From assembly GCF_027943725.1 (NCBI RefSeq), contig NZ_AP025696.1:1651501-1715500 (forward strand): 64,000 nucleotides of DNA, in the 5' to 3' direction. The stretch comes from Nitrosophilus kaiyonis (GTDB lineage Bacteria > Campylobacterota > Campylobacteria > Campylobacterales > Nitratiruptoraceae). A model generated the notes under the pieces. That model was not told where the DNA came from. It saw only the letters and a program-made list of their open reading frames with translations, and did not search any database. Shown here one piece after another: positions 17,909-26,416 of this stretch. The translations under genes were made by a program, and so were the position numbers. Position 1 is the stretch's first letter; the number at the start of each line of letters is the position of its first letter.

Positions 17909-19066
17909 CTAAAAACTTCTTTTTAATATTACTTTGAAAATATCTTTATCTTCATTTGATTGTGTCATATCATTAATATTCGCATAAACTATTTGTGCTT
18001 CTATATCATACAAAAGCTTTGCTTCTATATATGCATCTATCTCTTTTGTTTCATAACTTTCTTTATCATCTACTTCAAACTTTCCATAAATGAGACCAAA
18101 ATTGTATTCATCAAAGCCATAATCAAAACCTATGTTATAACTTTTTGCATCTTTATCTTCTACCCCGTCAATTGTTTGGTCTTCCATTGATGTAAAAAAT
18201 GGACCGCCACCAAAACTAAACATACTGCCTGTGTCTCCAAACTCTTTATTATATGCTAAAGATAGAGTAAAATTCTTATATGAATTTTCTATCATTGCAC
18301 CAAAAGTTTTAGTATCTATATCATTCATCAAAGATTCTCCACTATCTTTTGCTCTATCAAATTGCAAAGCAAAATTAATTTCTAAATCATTGATACTAAA
18401 TCCATAAGATGATTCTATATAGAAAATATTTGCTATATCATAAAGTTTATATCCCCAGATAGAAAATGCTAAATTATCTTTTTCATATTCAAGTGCTGCA
18501 ATACTTAACCCGTCAGTTTTTTCTTCAATTCCTAATGTTTCATTTAAATTTACAAATTTTTTAATATCTGCTCCATTTTCCCATCCTGCCATTTTATTTA
18601 AATGGGCTAAAGTAAGTATGATATTATCAAAACTACTGTTTTTTATTAGATACCCTTCAAAAAAGTTTGGTGTCATCATTATATCATCACTATCAGCATG
18701 CGGAGAATCAAATAGAAATCTTCCAGCTTTTATTTGTGTATCTTTATATTGATATGATAAATAAGCCTCATTAACAAAACTAAATCCATCTCTTTTTTCG
18801 CCATAAAACTCTTCAGCAATCTCTTCTTTTTTAGGATTTAAGCCAAAATCTTGAAGAGTATACAATGAAACTCCAGCTTTAAATCCATAAAAGTCTTTTG
18901 TATCAAAATGAATATTTCCACCTATTCCAAAAGCTTTTTTATCAATATCTTGTTTTTGGTCAATATAAATATATCCTCCTCTAATTTCCAAATAGTAATC
19001 CAAAAAACTTTCATTAGCAAAAATCATGTTTGCCAAAACTGCAGATAACAACAATCCTTTTTTCAT
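17909..19066 (-). CDS. Outer-membrane beta-barrel porin, probably iron-regulated
   Basis: The first about 18 residues (MKKGLLLSAVLANMIFA) form a signal peptide. The rest alternates short hydrophobic and polar stretches ending in aromatic residues (DYYLEIRGGYIYI, FNFAL-like strands, AKSYNIGFDYGFDEYNFGLI) and closes with VILKRSF, a C-terminal Phe as required for barrel insertion. This resembles the OprD/phosphate-selective-like porins of Campylobacterota. I take the ATG six bases after GGAG as start; an upstream in-frame start would add 12 residues before the signal peptide. A Fur box lies upstream and feoA-feoB downstream, so a role in iron or metal passage is inferred, not shown. Confidence 0.8.
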   Translation of the reverse strand: MKKGLLLSAVLANMIFANESFLDYYLEIRGGYIYIDQKQDIDKKAFGIGGNIHFDTKDFYGFKAGVSLYTLQDFGLNPKKEEIAEEFYGEKRDGFSFVNEAYLSYQYKDTQIKAGRFLFDSPHADSDDIMMTPNFFEGYLIKNSSFDNIILTLAHLNKMAGWENGADIKKFVNLNETLGIEEKTDGLSIAALEYEKDNLAFSIWGYKLYDIANIFYIESSYGFSINDLEINFALQFDRAKDSGESLMNDIDTKTFGAMIENSYKNFTLSLAYNKEFGDTGSMFSFGGGPFFTSMEDQTIDGVEDKDAKSYNIGFDYGFDEYNFGLIYGKFEVDDKESYETKEIDAYIEAKLLYDIEAQIVYANINDMTQSNEDKDIFKVILKRSF

Positions 19067-19130
19067 AATTGTCTCCAAAATAGATTTTATGAAATAGTAC
19101 AAAAAATAAACTTATTTATTTCTTAATCTT

Positions 19131-19149
19131 GATAATCATTATCATTAAT
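19131..19149 (-). promoter_or_regulatory. Fur box upstream of the porin-feoA-feoB genes
   Basis: On the minus strand ATTAATGATAATGATTATC matches 16 of 19 positions of the classical Fur consensus GATAATGATAATCATTATC. It lies about 65 bases ahead of the porin ATG, where a promoter would be. Repression by Fe2+-Fur of the porin, and possibly of feoA and feoB, is the natural reading. The rhodanese gene diverges from the same gap. Confidence 0.82.
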
Positions 19150-19284
19150 ACAATAGGTGCAATTCAAAACTTTTATTTTACAAGATGGAAAAATGTTGTA
19201 AAATTACACTCCAATTATTATAGTTATATATATTTACTTTTATAGTGCATTTGATTAAATTATATTTTTAATTTAGGAGATTTT

Positions 19285-19794
19285 ATGAAAAAGATATTTT
19301 TATTTTTTTTGATATTTGTTGCTGTTTTTGCAGAGGATAAAATCTATTACGAAGATGATATCTCGCCTAAAGAAGCATATGAGATGCAAAAAAATGGAGC
19401 AATTTTAATCGATGTTAGAACTCCTGGTGAGTTTATTTATGCTGGACATGCCATAGGGGCTATAAATATTCCTATTTTTTATTACTCTTTTAAAACAAAA
19501 GATATAAAAAGCAGAATAAATTTTTCTAAGTTAGAGCTTAAAAAATCTAAAGCTTTAGATTCACATAAAATGTATGAAATTATTCCTATAGAAAACAGAA
19601 ATTTTTTAGAAGATGTTAAACAGGTTATCAAAAAATTTCCAAACAGAGCATTGTTAATCATTTGTAGAAGTGGCGCAAGAAGCCAATATGCAGCAAATAT
19701 ATTGGCTAAGAATGGAATAAATGAAGTTTATAATGTAGAAGATGGTTTTATATTTGGTTGGAAAAAATCAAATCTACCATATGGTGGAGAATAG
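19285..19794 (+). CDS. Periplasmic rhodanese-domain protein
   Basis: An N-terminal signal peptide (MKKIFLFFLIFVAVFA) exports a single rhodanese domain. The domain has the opening DISPKEAYEMQKNGAILIDVRTPGEF near residues 26-47, HAIGAINIP near 54, and the active loop IICRSGARS near 131 with the catalytic cysteine. The stretch between them is longer than usual and basic. It would transfer sulfur or bind sulfide or persulfide in the periplasm; the acceptor is unknown. GGAG precedes the ATG. It diverges from the Fur-controlled porin, but the box is closer to the porin. Confidence 0.88.
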   Translation: MKKIFLFFLIFVAVFAEDKIYYEDDISPKEAYEMQKNGAILIDVRTPGEFIYAGHAIGAINIPIFYYSFKTKDIKSRINFSKLELKKSKALDSHKMYEIIPIENRNFLEDVKQVIKKFPNRALLIICRSGARSQYAANILAKNGINEVYNVEDGFIFGWKKSNLPYGGE

Positions 19795-19810
19795 ATATTG
19801 CTTATTCTCC
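19786..19810. terminator. Palindrome shared by two convergent gene ends
   Basis: GGAGAATA and TATTCTCC form a perfect eight-pair stem. It spans the stop codons of both the rhodanese gene and the following minus-strand gene. Both proteins end in Gly-Glu because of it. It can act as a bidirectional terminator, though without strong T-runs. Confidence 0.45.
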
Positions 19811-20080
19811 CCTATTTTCCATCTCATTATAAAACTTCATAAGTTTTTCTCTAACATCTGCAATCATCTCAGGAGTTGCTTTTGGAGATTCAAGCCATAT
19901 AGCTTGGAAATTATCTTTTTGCGTAGTATATACAGATTCATTTAAAAAAGCACTATACTCTTCTATAGTATTACAAAATCTCTCTTCATTTGTCTCTTTA
20001 TTTACAGCTTTAATTACCCATCCGCCAACTCCATTGGGTAAAATTTCAGCTTCTACTATCAATATATCATTATCTTGCAT
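19802..20080 (-). CDS. Conserved hypothetical protein, 92 residues
   Basis: I cannot assign a function. It is a small acidic soluble protein (ILIVEAEILPNGVGGWVIKAVN, then KATPEMIADVREKLMKFYNEM) with one Cys and no export signal. It starts one base after the psd stop and is probably co-translated with it. From memory Campylobacter has a small unassigned gene next to psd too, so the pair may be functionally linked in membrane-lipid synthesis; that is inference. Its last codons form half of the shared palindrome. Confidence 0.75.
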   Translation of the reverse strand: MQDNDILIVEAEILPNGVGGWVIKAVNKETNEERFCNTIEEYSAFLNESVYTTQKDNFQAIWLESPKATPEMIADVREKLMKFYNEMENRGE

Positions 20081-20081
20081 T

Positions 20082-20900
20082 TTAATCCTTTATCCATTTT
20101 GCAACTTTTTGACCAAATTTAACATTTTGTCCAGGTCTTACATCTAATTTTACACTATTTTTTTCAAATAGCATAACAACAGTTGAGCCCATTTTAAAAT
20201 ATCCCAATAATTCGCCTTTATTCATCCAAAGATTATTATATTTATAAATACTTAATTCTCTATTTTTATTTGTTTCTACTCTTTTTTCAAATACCAAGGT
20301 CATTTGCCCTACATTTAAAGCCCCAACAAGAACAATATAAAAAAGTCTATCTTCTTTGTTTTTACACTCAAGTATAACTCTTTCATTTTCTATAAAAAGA
20401 TTTATCTTTTTTTTAAGATATCTTAAATTAACAGGATACAACTTGCCAGGAACATGAATAACTTTTAAAATCTGCATATCACAAGGAACATGATATCTAT
20501 GATAATCTTTAGGAGAAAGATAAAAATTTATAAAATCACCATCATATATTTTATTTAGATTTTCTTTACATTCAATAAGTAAAGAATCAATACTATATTC
20601 CATGCCTTTTATTTGCAAAGATTTATCTTTTTTTAATTTTCCACATTCTGTTATTAATGAATCAGTCGGAGATATTATAGAATCTTCTTGATAATCGATA
20701 TCTCTTTTTTTGATTAGTTCTCTTGTAAATAGTTCATTAAGGCTTTTATAATCTCTTGCCTCTTTAAATTCGCTCATATCTAAACCAAGAAGTTTAATAT
20801 ATGAACTATTGATAAATTTTTGTAATATTGGGTGAAATCTTTTACTTGCAAATTTTCCAAACCCAGCTGATATTATATTTGTTACTACTCTTTTTCTCAT
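20082..20900 (-). CDS. psd: Phosphatidylserine decarboxylase proenzyme
   Basis: Converts phosphatidylserine to phosphatidylethanolamine at the inner membrane. The proenzyme cleaves itself between Gly and Ser of a (L/M)GST motif, seen here as GYFKMGSTVVMLF near residue 238, to form the pyruvoyl cofactor. YLSPKDYHRYHVPCD near 125 carries the conserved His residues, and FTREL near 57 is the usual N-terminal signature. Length 272 is normal. The small hypothetical gene follows at once. The upstream gap is shared with gltX, which is read the other way. Confidence 0.94.
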   Translation of the reverse strand: MRKRVVTNIISAGFGKFASKRFHPILQKFINSSYIKLLGLDMSEFKEARDYKSLNELFTRELIKKRDIDYQEDSIISPTDSLITECGKLKKDKSLQIKGMEYSIDSLLIECKENLNKIYDGDFINFYLSPKDYHRYHVPCDMQILKVIHVPGKLYPVNLRYLKKKINLFIENERVILECKNKEDRLFYIVLVGALNVGQMTLVFEKRVETNKNRELSIYKYNNLWMNKGELLGYFKMGSTVVMLFEKNSVKLDVRPGQNVKFGQKVAKWIKD

Positions 20901-20959
20901 ATAAAGCCCTAAAAAAATTTATGCTAAATATATCAAATTTTGGATAAAATCACAAAACT

Positions 20960-21052
20960 GTTATTTGGAAATTAGGAATTAGTTAAAATAGTCGATTACA
21001 CTCAACTTAAAATCTAATTCCAAATTCCTAATTCCCAGTTACTAATTTAAAG
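20960..21052 (+). repeat. Two-arm spacer upstream of gltX
   Basis: GGAAATTAGGAATTAG at 20968 pairs with CTAATTCC and AATTCCTAATTCCC near 21013-21035. This is the ATTAGGA/ATTGGGA word family. The G-poor arm lies next to the gltX ribosome site, so the orientation is towards gltX even though the neighbouring psd gene diverges. Confidence 0.7.
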
Positions 21053-21059
21053 GAGTTTT

Positions 21060-22367
21060 ATGTTAAGGTTTGCGCCAAGTCCTACAGGAGATATGCATAT
21101 AGGAAATTTAAGAGTTGCTATATTTAATTATATTGTTGCAAAACAAAAAAATGAGAGATTTTTACTTAGAATTGAAGATACTGATATTGAAAGAAATATT
21201 GAGGGAAAAGATAAAGAGATAATGGAAATTTTAAAAAAATTTAATATTAAATGGGATGAGCTTTTATATCAAAGCCAAAATATAAATTTTCATCAAAATT
21301 TTGCATATAAACTACTTCAAGAGAAAAAGGCTTTCGCTTGTTTTTGTACACCACAAGAATTAGAAATTGAAAGAGAAAAAGCTAAAAAAGAAAAAAGAGC
21401 CTATAGATATAGTGGAAAATGTGAAGAGATTACCATAGAGGAAGCTTCAAAAAGAGCTGAACCTTTTGTTATTAGAATCAAAAAGCCAAAATCTTCAATA
21501 AAGTTTGAAGATATTTTAAAAGGAAAAATGAGTTTTGATCCAAATGAAGTTGATTCATTTGTAATTTTAAGAGCAGATGGAAGGCCAACTTACAATTTTG
21601 CATGTGCAATTGATGATATGTTACATGATATTACCTATGTAATAAGAGGCGAAGACCATTTATCTAATACTCCAAAACAGATACATATAAGAAAAGCTCT
21701 CGGATATACAAAAGATATCATATATTGTCATCTTCCAATTATTTTAAATATTCATGGTAAAAAAATGAGTAAAAGAGAAAAGGCCTCTAGTGTGAAATGG
21801 CTCCTTGAAGAGGGTTTTTTGCCAGAAGCTATAGCAAATTATCTAATTTTACTTGGCAATAAAACTCCAAAAGAGATATTTACACTAAACGAAGCAATAG
21901 AGTGGTTTGATTTAAAAAATCTTTCAAATTCAAGCCCAAAATTTGATATAGACAAATTAAGATATATAAACAGAGAACATCTTAAACTACTTCAAGAAGA
22001 AAAACTTGCAAAACTGTTAGGATATGAAGATAGCCAAATAGGAGAATTAGCAAAAATATATCTTGAAGAAGCAAGTACATTAAATGAATTAAAGAATAAA
22101 ATAGATAAAATTTTCAATGAAAAAAGAGATTATAAAGATTTTGAAAAAGAGGCTAATATATTAAAAGAAAATATATTAGAAGTTATAAAAAATAGTGAAA
22201 ATTTTGATGAATTTAAAAAAGAGTTAATGAAAAAGAGTTCATTAAAAGGAAAACAGTTTTTTAAACCTTTAAGAATAATGCTAACTAATCAAGAGCATGG
22301 ACCAGAACTTAGTAAAATTTTTCCAATATTGAAAAATAAAATTGAAGAGGTAGCAAAATGGTGGTAA
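21060..22367 (+). CDS. gltX: Glutamyl-tRNA synthetase
   Basis: Class I synthetase. The HIGH-type motif is in RFAPSPTGDMHIGNLR at residues 3-18 and the KMSKS-type motif is KKMSKREK near 237. RGEDHLSNTPKQIHIRKALG lies between them. Length 435 is short, like the second GluRS of Campylobacterota (GltX2), which in Helicobacter pylori charges tRNA-Gln with glutamate for later amidation. Whether this copy is discriminating cannot be seen here, and any paralog lies outside the window. AAAGGAG precedes the ATG. The end overlaps yggT by ten bases. Confidence 0.93.
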   Translation: MLRFAPSPTGDMHIGNLRVAIFNYIVAKQKNERFLLRIEDTDIERNIEGKDKEIMEILKKFNIKWDELLYQSQNINFHQNFAYKLLQEKKAFACFCTPQELEIEREKAKKEKRAYRYSGKCEEITIEEASKRAEPFVIRIKKPKSSIKFEDILKGKMSFDPNEVDSFVILRADGRPTYNFACAIDDMLHDITYVIRGEDHLSNTPKQIHIRKALGYTKDIIYCHLPIILNIHGKKMSKREKASSVKWLLEEGFLPEAIANYLILLGNKTPKEIFTLNEAIEWFDLKNLSNSSPKFDIDKLRYINREHLKLLQEEKLAKLLGYEDSQIGELAKIYLEEASTLNELKNKIDKIFNEKRDYKDFEKEANILKENILEVIKNSENFDEFKKELMKKSSLKGKQFFKPLRIMLTNQEHGPELSKIFPILKNKIEEVAKWW

Positions 22368-22654
22368 TATCAACACTTTTAGAAGCGATAGCAAATATTT
22401 TACATATGGTTATAAATATCTATATTTGGGTAGTGATTATTGCAGCATTAATAAGCTGGGTTAGACCTGATCCATTTAATCCTATTGTTCAAACTTTATA
22501 TAGATTGACTGAACCTGTATATCATTTTATAAGAAGATATATTCCAACAGTTATTGGAGGAATAGATTTAGCTCCATTGATCGTTATAATTGCGCTTCAA
22601 TTTATTGATCTGTTTTTAGTAAAATTATTGTTTCAATTAGCATATTCACTGTAA
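22358..22654 (+). CDS. YggT family membrane protein
   Basis: Small integral membrane protein with two hydrophobic segments (about 11-33 and 66-95) separated by the family signature SWVRPDPFNPIVQTLYRLTEPV. Family members are linked to osmotic or envelope functions and to correct division-plane placement in some bacteria, but the activity is unknown. It overlaps gltX at its start and slt at its stop (TAATG), so the three are translationally coupled. GAGGTAG precedes the ATG; a GTG one codon later is an alternative start. Confidence 0.9.
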   Translation: MVVISTLLEAIANILHMVINIYIWVVIIAALISWVRPDPFNPIVQTLYRLTEPVYHFIRRYIPTVIGGIDLAPLIVIIALQFIDLFLVKLLFQLAYSL

Positions 22655-24315
22655 TGAGATTTTTAATATTTCTGTTACCTCTTTTACTTTTTTCAAAAGA
22701 GGTAACTCTTGATTTTTTATCTTCAAAACCAGCTTCTGTTGCTAAAGATTATTATATATGGAAATTTTTTGATCAAAATATTACAAAAAAAGAGGCTTGG
22801 GAGGCTTTTTATCAGATAAAAAATGTAAATAGAAAAATCTTTTTAAAATTTGCTCCAAAAAGTGGGGATAGTGAAGTTATAAAAATTGCAAAATGTATGA
22901 AAAAAATAGAATTTCCCAAAGATTCTTCTTGTATTGCTGTTTGGCCGACTCCTTATAGATTTATAAACAAAGATTTTAAAACCCAAGAAAAAATTTTAAA
23001 AAAAATAAAACCATTTAAAATATATACAAAATATTGGATATTACATCAAAAACACCCTTTCTTTTTGCTTCTAAAATATAAACATCTTTTTTTAGATATC
23101 TATATGAGTGTAGGAGATAAATTCAGAGAAGAAACATTAAATTATGCAATTCCAACATATATTTTAAATGATTTAAAAAAAGATAAAAGATTTGATTCAT
23201 TTATTAATTTAGCAGCGACAAATCCAAAACTAAAAAAAGTACATTTTTCTTTTTTTAACTTAAATCCAGATGAACTATCTCATAATAGCAGTTTTATGAT
23301 AGCAATGCTTGCAATAAAATATAATCTTTTAAATTTGGCAAAGAGATATCTAAAAAATGCAAAAGAAAAAGCTTACTATACTTTTGATATTGATAAATGC
23401 AATTTTTGGCTATATCTTATTTCAAAAAATAAAAAATATTTAAATGAGCTACTTAAATCAAAAGATTTAAATATTTATACCTATTATGCTTATGAGAAAA
23501 TGGGTAAAAAAATAAATATAAAAAAAGTAAAATTAGAAAATGAGAGTTTTAAATTTAATGATATTAATAGATCAAAAATAATTTATATCTCATCTCCTGC
23601 TGTTTCAATTGATACAAATAAAAATCAAAACATAAATGACCCATTTTTATGGCTTGAAATTTTAAATAGTATAAAAAATATGAATAAAGAAGAGCTTTTT
23701 AATTATTCTAAAAAATTTAAATCAAAAAAACTATTGCCAGTTTATGCATTTATAATTGAAAAATTATCAAAATATAGCATTCACCCATTTATAACGCCAT
23801 ATGAAAATTTGCTTAAAAATTTGAGTGTAAAAAAGAGAGCTTTAATATATGCTATTGCAAGACAAGAGAGTAGATTCATACCCTCTTCTATCTCTCACTC
23901 ATTTGCATTAGGTGTTATGCAAATTATGCCATTTTTGGCTAAAGCAATTGCAAAAGATAAAAAGATAAAAAATTTTGACTTAGATATGATGTTTAATGAG
24001 AAAAAAAATATTGAATTTGCTATTTATCATCTCAAATTTCTTGAAAAAAAATTATCTCATCCACTGTTAATTGCTTATGCATATAATGGAGGAATAGGTT
24101 TTTTGAAAAGAAAAATAGTTGAAAAAAATATTTTTGATAATAGTAAATTTCAACCATTTTTAGCAATGGAGATGATCCCATATAGTGAAAGTAGAAAGTA
24201 TGGTAAAAAAGTGTTATTAAACTATATAATATATCTTAATATTTTTGAAGAGAAAGAGAAATTAATTTCTCTTATTAAAAAATTAAAACTGTTTGACCAT
24301 AATCATCGCTTTTAA
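22654..24315 (+). CDS. slt: Soluble-type lytic murein transglycosylase
   Basis: Periplasmic Slt70-like enzyme that cleaves the MurNAc-GlcNAc bond with formation of 1,6-anhydromuropeptides. A signal peptide (MRFLIFLLPLLLFS) is followed by a long helical superhelix domain and a C-terminal lysozyme-like domain. The catalytic Glu is in IARQESRFIPSSISHSFALG near residue 404, followed by GVMQIMP and AYAYNGGIGFL. Length 553 is close to Slt70. It overlaps yggT at the start. Its 3' end overlaps the convergent lipoprotein gene by 41 bases. Confidence 0.92.
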   Translation: MRFLIFLLPLLLFSKEVTLDFLSSKPASVAKDYYIWKFFDQNITKKEAWEAFYQIKNVNRKIFLKFAPKSGDSEVIKIAKCMKKIEFPKDSSCIAVWPTPYRFINKDFKTQEKILKKIKPFKIYTKYWILHQKHPFFLLLKYKHLFLDIYMSVGDKFREETLNYAIPTYILNDLKKDKRFDSFINLAATNPKLKKVHFSFFNLNPDELSHNSSFMIAMLAIKYNLLNLAKRYLKNAKEKAYYTFDIDKCNFWLYLISKNKKYLNELLKSKDLNIYTYYAYEKMGKKINIKKVKLENESFKFNDINRSKIIYISSPAVSIDTNKNQNINDPFLWLEILNSIKNMNKEELFNYSKKFKSKKLLPVYAFIIEKLSKYSIHPFITPYENLLKNLSVKKRALIYAIARQESRFIPSSISHSFALGVMQIMPFLAKAIAKDKKIKNFDLDMMFNEKKNIEFAIYHLKFLEKKLSHPLLIAYAYNGGIGFLKRKIVEKNIFDNSKFQPFLAMEMIPYSESRKYGKKVLLNYIIYLNIFEEKEKLISLIKKLKLFDHNHRF

Positions 24316-24751
24316 ATATAAGCTTTTTAGTACCCACAGTTTTTGGAAATTTTACCAAATATAGTTTATACCAAGGTTTTACCATTGGCATCTCTTTTGA
24401 AAGAGAATCTTCATTTGTCAATTTTTTTATATCAAGAGGCTTACTATTATTTAATGATAAATGATATTTTGGATTAAAAAGGCCACTTTTTTCTTCATCA
24501 CTAAAATCATTTGCTATATATACTCTAACAAAAAAATACTCTCCATCTTTATAATTTTTAATTGGATTTAGATATGTAGCTATTATGAAAGCTTTATTTT
24601 CCATAGAAACTACAATCTCACCCTTTTTTGTATATGTAATGGCTCTTTCATAAGGCTTATCTTTGCTAAAAAATGAAAAACCACTTTTTTGTGCACATCC
24701 AGTAAATATTATAAAAACAAAAAAAATAAAAAGAGTAGATATTTTTTTCAT
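24275..24751 (-). CDS. Putative lipoprotein of unknown function
   Basis: The N-terminus MKKISTLFIFFVFIIFTGC ends in a lipobox with Cys 19, so it is probably a lipid-anchored envelope protein. The mature part is beta-rich (GEYFFVRVYIAND, WYKLYLVKFPK) and I recognise no family. Its 3' end lies inside the coding region of slt on the other strand. Campylobacter has, as I recall, an equally placed lipoprotein gene between slt and mobB, which argues that it is real. The ATG is preceded by AAAGGAAT. Confidence 0.8.
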   Translation of the reverse strand: MKKISTLFIFFVFIIFTGCAQKSGFSFFSKDKPYERAITYTKKGEIVVSMENKAFIIATYLNPIKNYKDGEYFFVRVYIANDFSDEEKSGLFNPKYHLSLNNSKPLDIKKLTNEDSLSKEMPMVKPWYKLYLVKFPKTVGTKKLIFKSDDYGQTVLIF

Positions 24752-24874
24752 ATAATTCCTTTTAAACTTTTTAGAAATATTTATTATTCAAACAAAAATT
24801 ATACAAGAAAACAGCTTAACTGGTTTTTATCTAACATTTGGTAAAATTCATTTGATTTTAAATAAAGGGATAAA

Positions 24875-25360
24875 ATGAGATTGGCTATAGCTTTTACTGG
24901 GCCATCAAATAGCGGAAAAACTACTCTTATAGAAAAAATAGCTAAAAAACTAATTGATAAATATAAAATCGTTATTGTAAAAAATGACCCAAAAGATAAA
25001 GCAAAATTTGATATAGAGGGAAAAGATAGTTATAAATTTTTCCAAACAGGAGCAGAAGTGGTCATAACATCTCCTACAAGAACAACATATTTTTCTCATA
25101 GAAAAAAAAATATTGAAAATATTATCAATATGGTTGATGATTTTGATATTATGTTGGTTGAAGGTTTAAAGACTCTGCCGCTTCCAAGAATAGCAATTTT
25201 TAGAAACACTATAGATGAAAGCTATTTTGATTATATAAAAGCTGTAGCTATAGATGAAAGCATAGATAAAAGTAAAATTCCACAAAATATTGAAATTTTA
25301 GATTTGAATGATATTGATTCAATAATAGATTGGATTTTTAAAAACGCAAAAAGGGTTTGA
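24875..25360 (+). CDS. mobB: Molybdopterin-guanine dinucleotide biosynthesis adapter MobB
   Basis: GTP-binding protein that helps MobA attach GMP to molybdopterin for molybdo-enzymes such as nitrate or formate reductases. The P-loop [15 protein letters not shown] is at residues 7-21, and [26 protein letters not shown] near 38-60 is the typical MobB segment. [20 protein letters not shown] near 91 follows. Length 161 is normal. AAAGGGATAAA precedes the ATG. fbp starts one base after its stop. The implied molybdenum cofactor use fits an anaerobic respirer. Confidence 0.93.
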   Translation: MRLAIAFTGPSNSGKTTLIEKIAKKLIDKYKIVIVKNDPKDKAKFDIEGKDSYKFFQTGAEVVITSPTRTTYFSHRKKNIENIINMVDDFDIMLVEGLKTLPLPRIAIFRNTIDESYFDYIKAVAIDESIDKSKIPQNIEILDLNDIDSIIDWIFKNAKRV

Positions 25361-25361
25361 T

Positions 25362-26222
25362 ATGCAAGAGATTTTTGAAGCTATAAAAAAAAGCGCAAAA
25401 AAAATTCATCAAGCTATAATTCATGAGGATTTTGGTTATTGTGAGGGAGAAAACTGTTCTGGAGAACAGCAATTAAAACTGGATGTTTTAAGTGATAATA
25501 TTATTGAGGAAGAGCTTTCAAAAATAAACTCTGTAAAAATTTTAGCAAGTGAAGAAAAAAGCGATCCAATAACAATTAATGAAAATGGAAAATATCTAAT
25601 AGGGTATGACCCACTTGATGGAAGTAGTTTAATTGATGTTGATTTAAGTGTAGGATCAATTTTTGGAATTTATGAAAATAGCTTTAACGGAAAGGATCTT
25701 GTGGCATCAGCTTATATTGTTTATGGACCAAGAGTTGAGTTGGTAATTGCAACAATTAAAGTAGAAAGATATATTTTAAAAAATGATGATTTTGTGTTTA
25801 TGGAAGAGTTGAAACTTAATGAAAAAGGGAAATTAAATGCTCCAGGAGGAACACAAAAAGAGTGGTATCCTCATCATAAAGAACTTGTAGAATCATTTTT
25901 TAAAGAAGGTTATCGTTTAAGATATTCTGGAGGTATGGTTCCAGACCTTCATCAAATTTTAGTAAAAGGTGGAGGTATTTTTAGCTATCCAGGGACAAAT
26001 GACAAACCTATGGGTAAGTTAAGAAGAGTATTTGAAGTTTTTCCATTTGCAAATGTTTATGAAAAAGCTGGTGGATTTGCTATAAATGATAAGGGGGAAA
26101 GACTTTTAGATCTAAATATAGAAAACATTCATCAAACAACTCCTTGCTTTTTTGGATCACACTATGAAATCAAAAGAGTTAAAGAGTATTACTCAAAAGG
26201 GAAACAGTGGAAAAAACAGTAG
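25362..26222 (+). CDS. fbp: Fructose-1,6-bisphosphatase class I
   Basis: Removes the 1-phosphate of fructose-1,6-bisphosphate in gluconeogenesis. The metal-binding [20 protein letters not shown] near residues 78-97 is the family signature. [14 protein letters not shown] near 187 and [21 protein letters not shown] near 214 bind substrate and metal. Length 286 is somewhat shorter than the E. coli enzyme. It is tightly packed after mobB, and a small Cys-rich gene overlaps its last 16 bases. Confidence 0.93.
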   Translation: MQEIFEAIKKSAKKIHQAIIHEDFGYCEGENCSGEQQLKLDVLSDNIIEEELSKINSVKILASEEKSDPITINENGKYLIGYDPLDGSSLIDVDLSVGSIFGIYENSFNGKDLVASAYIVYGPRVELVIATIKVERYILKNDDFVFMEELKLNEKGKLNAPGGTQKEWYPHHKELVESFFKEGYRLRYSGGMVPDLHQILVKGGGIFSYPGTNDKPMGKLRRVFEVFPFANVYEKAGGFAINDKGERLLDLNIENIHQTTPCFFGSHYEIKRVKEYYSKGKQWKKQ

Positions 26223-26401
26223 ATCAATATGAAAAAGCTCTTATTGAAAAAACAAAAATTTTAAAAGAGTGCCAAAAAGATAAAAAAATTGATAGTTGTC
26301 TTAAATGTAAAGAGATTATTGGGTGTAAGATAAGAAATGAATATGTAAATGCTGTTTATGAAAGTATGAATAAAGGCCAAGGCGGCGGATTTGAATTTTA
26401 A
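26207..26401 (+). CDS. Small four-cysteine protein between fbp and metG
   Basis: A 64-residue protein beginning at a GTG with AAGGG about five bases upstream, overlapping the fbp stop. The four Cys are arranged C-X7-C-X2-C-X4-C ([19 protein letters not shown]), which could bind a metal ion, and the tail is GQGGGFEF. The rest is charged and helical. I do not know a function. I recall a similarly sized gene in the same place in Campylobacter, so it is probably genuine. Zinc binding is inference. Confidence 0.75.
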   Translation: MEKTVDQYEKALIEKTKILKECQKDKKIDSCLKCKEIIGCKIRNEYVNAVYESMNKGQGGGFEF

Positions 26402-26416
26402 ATTAAAAGGATTTTT

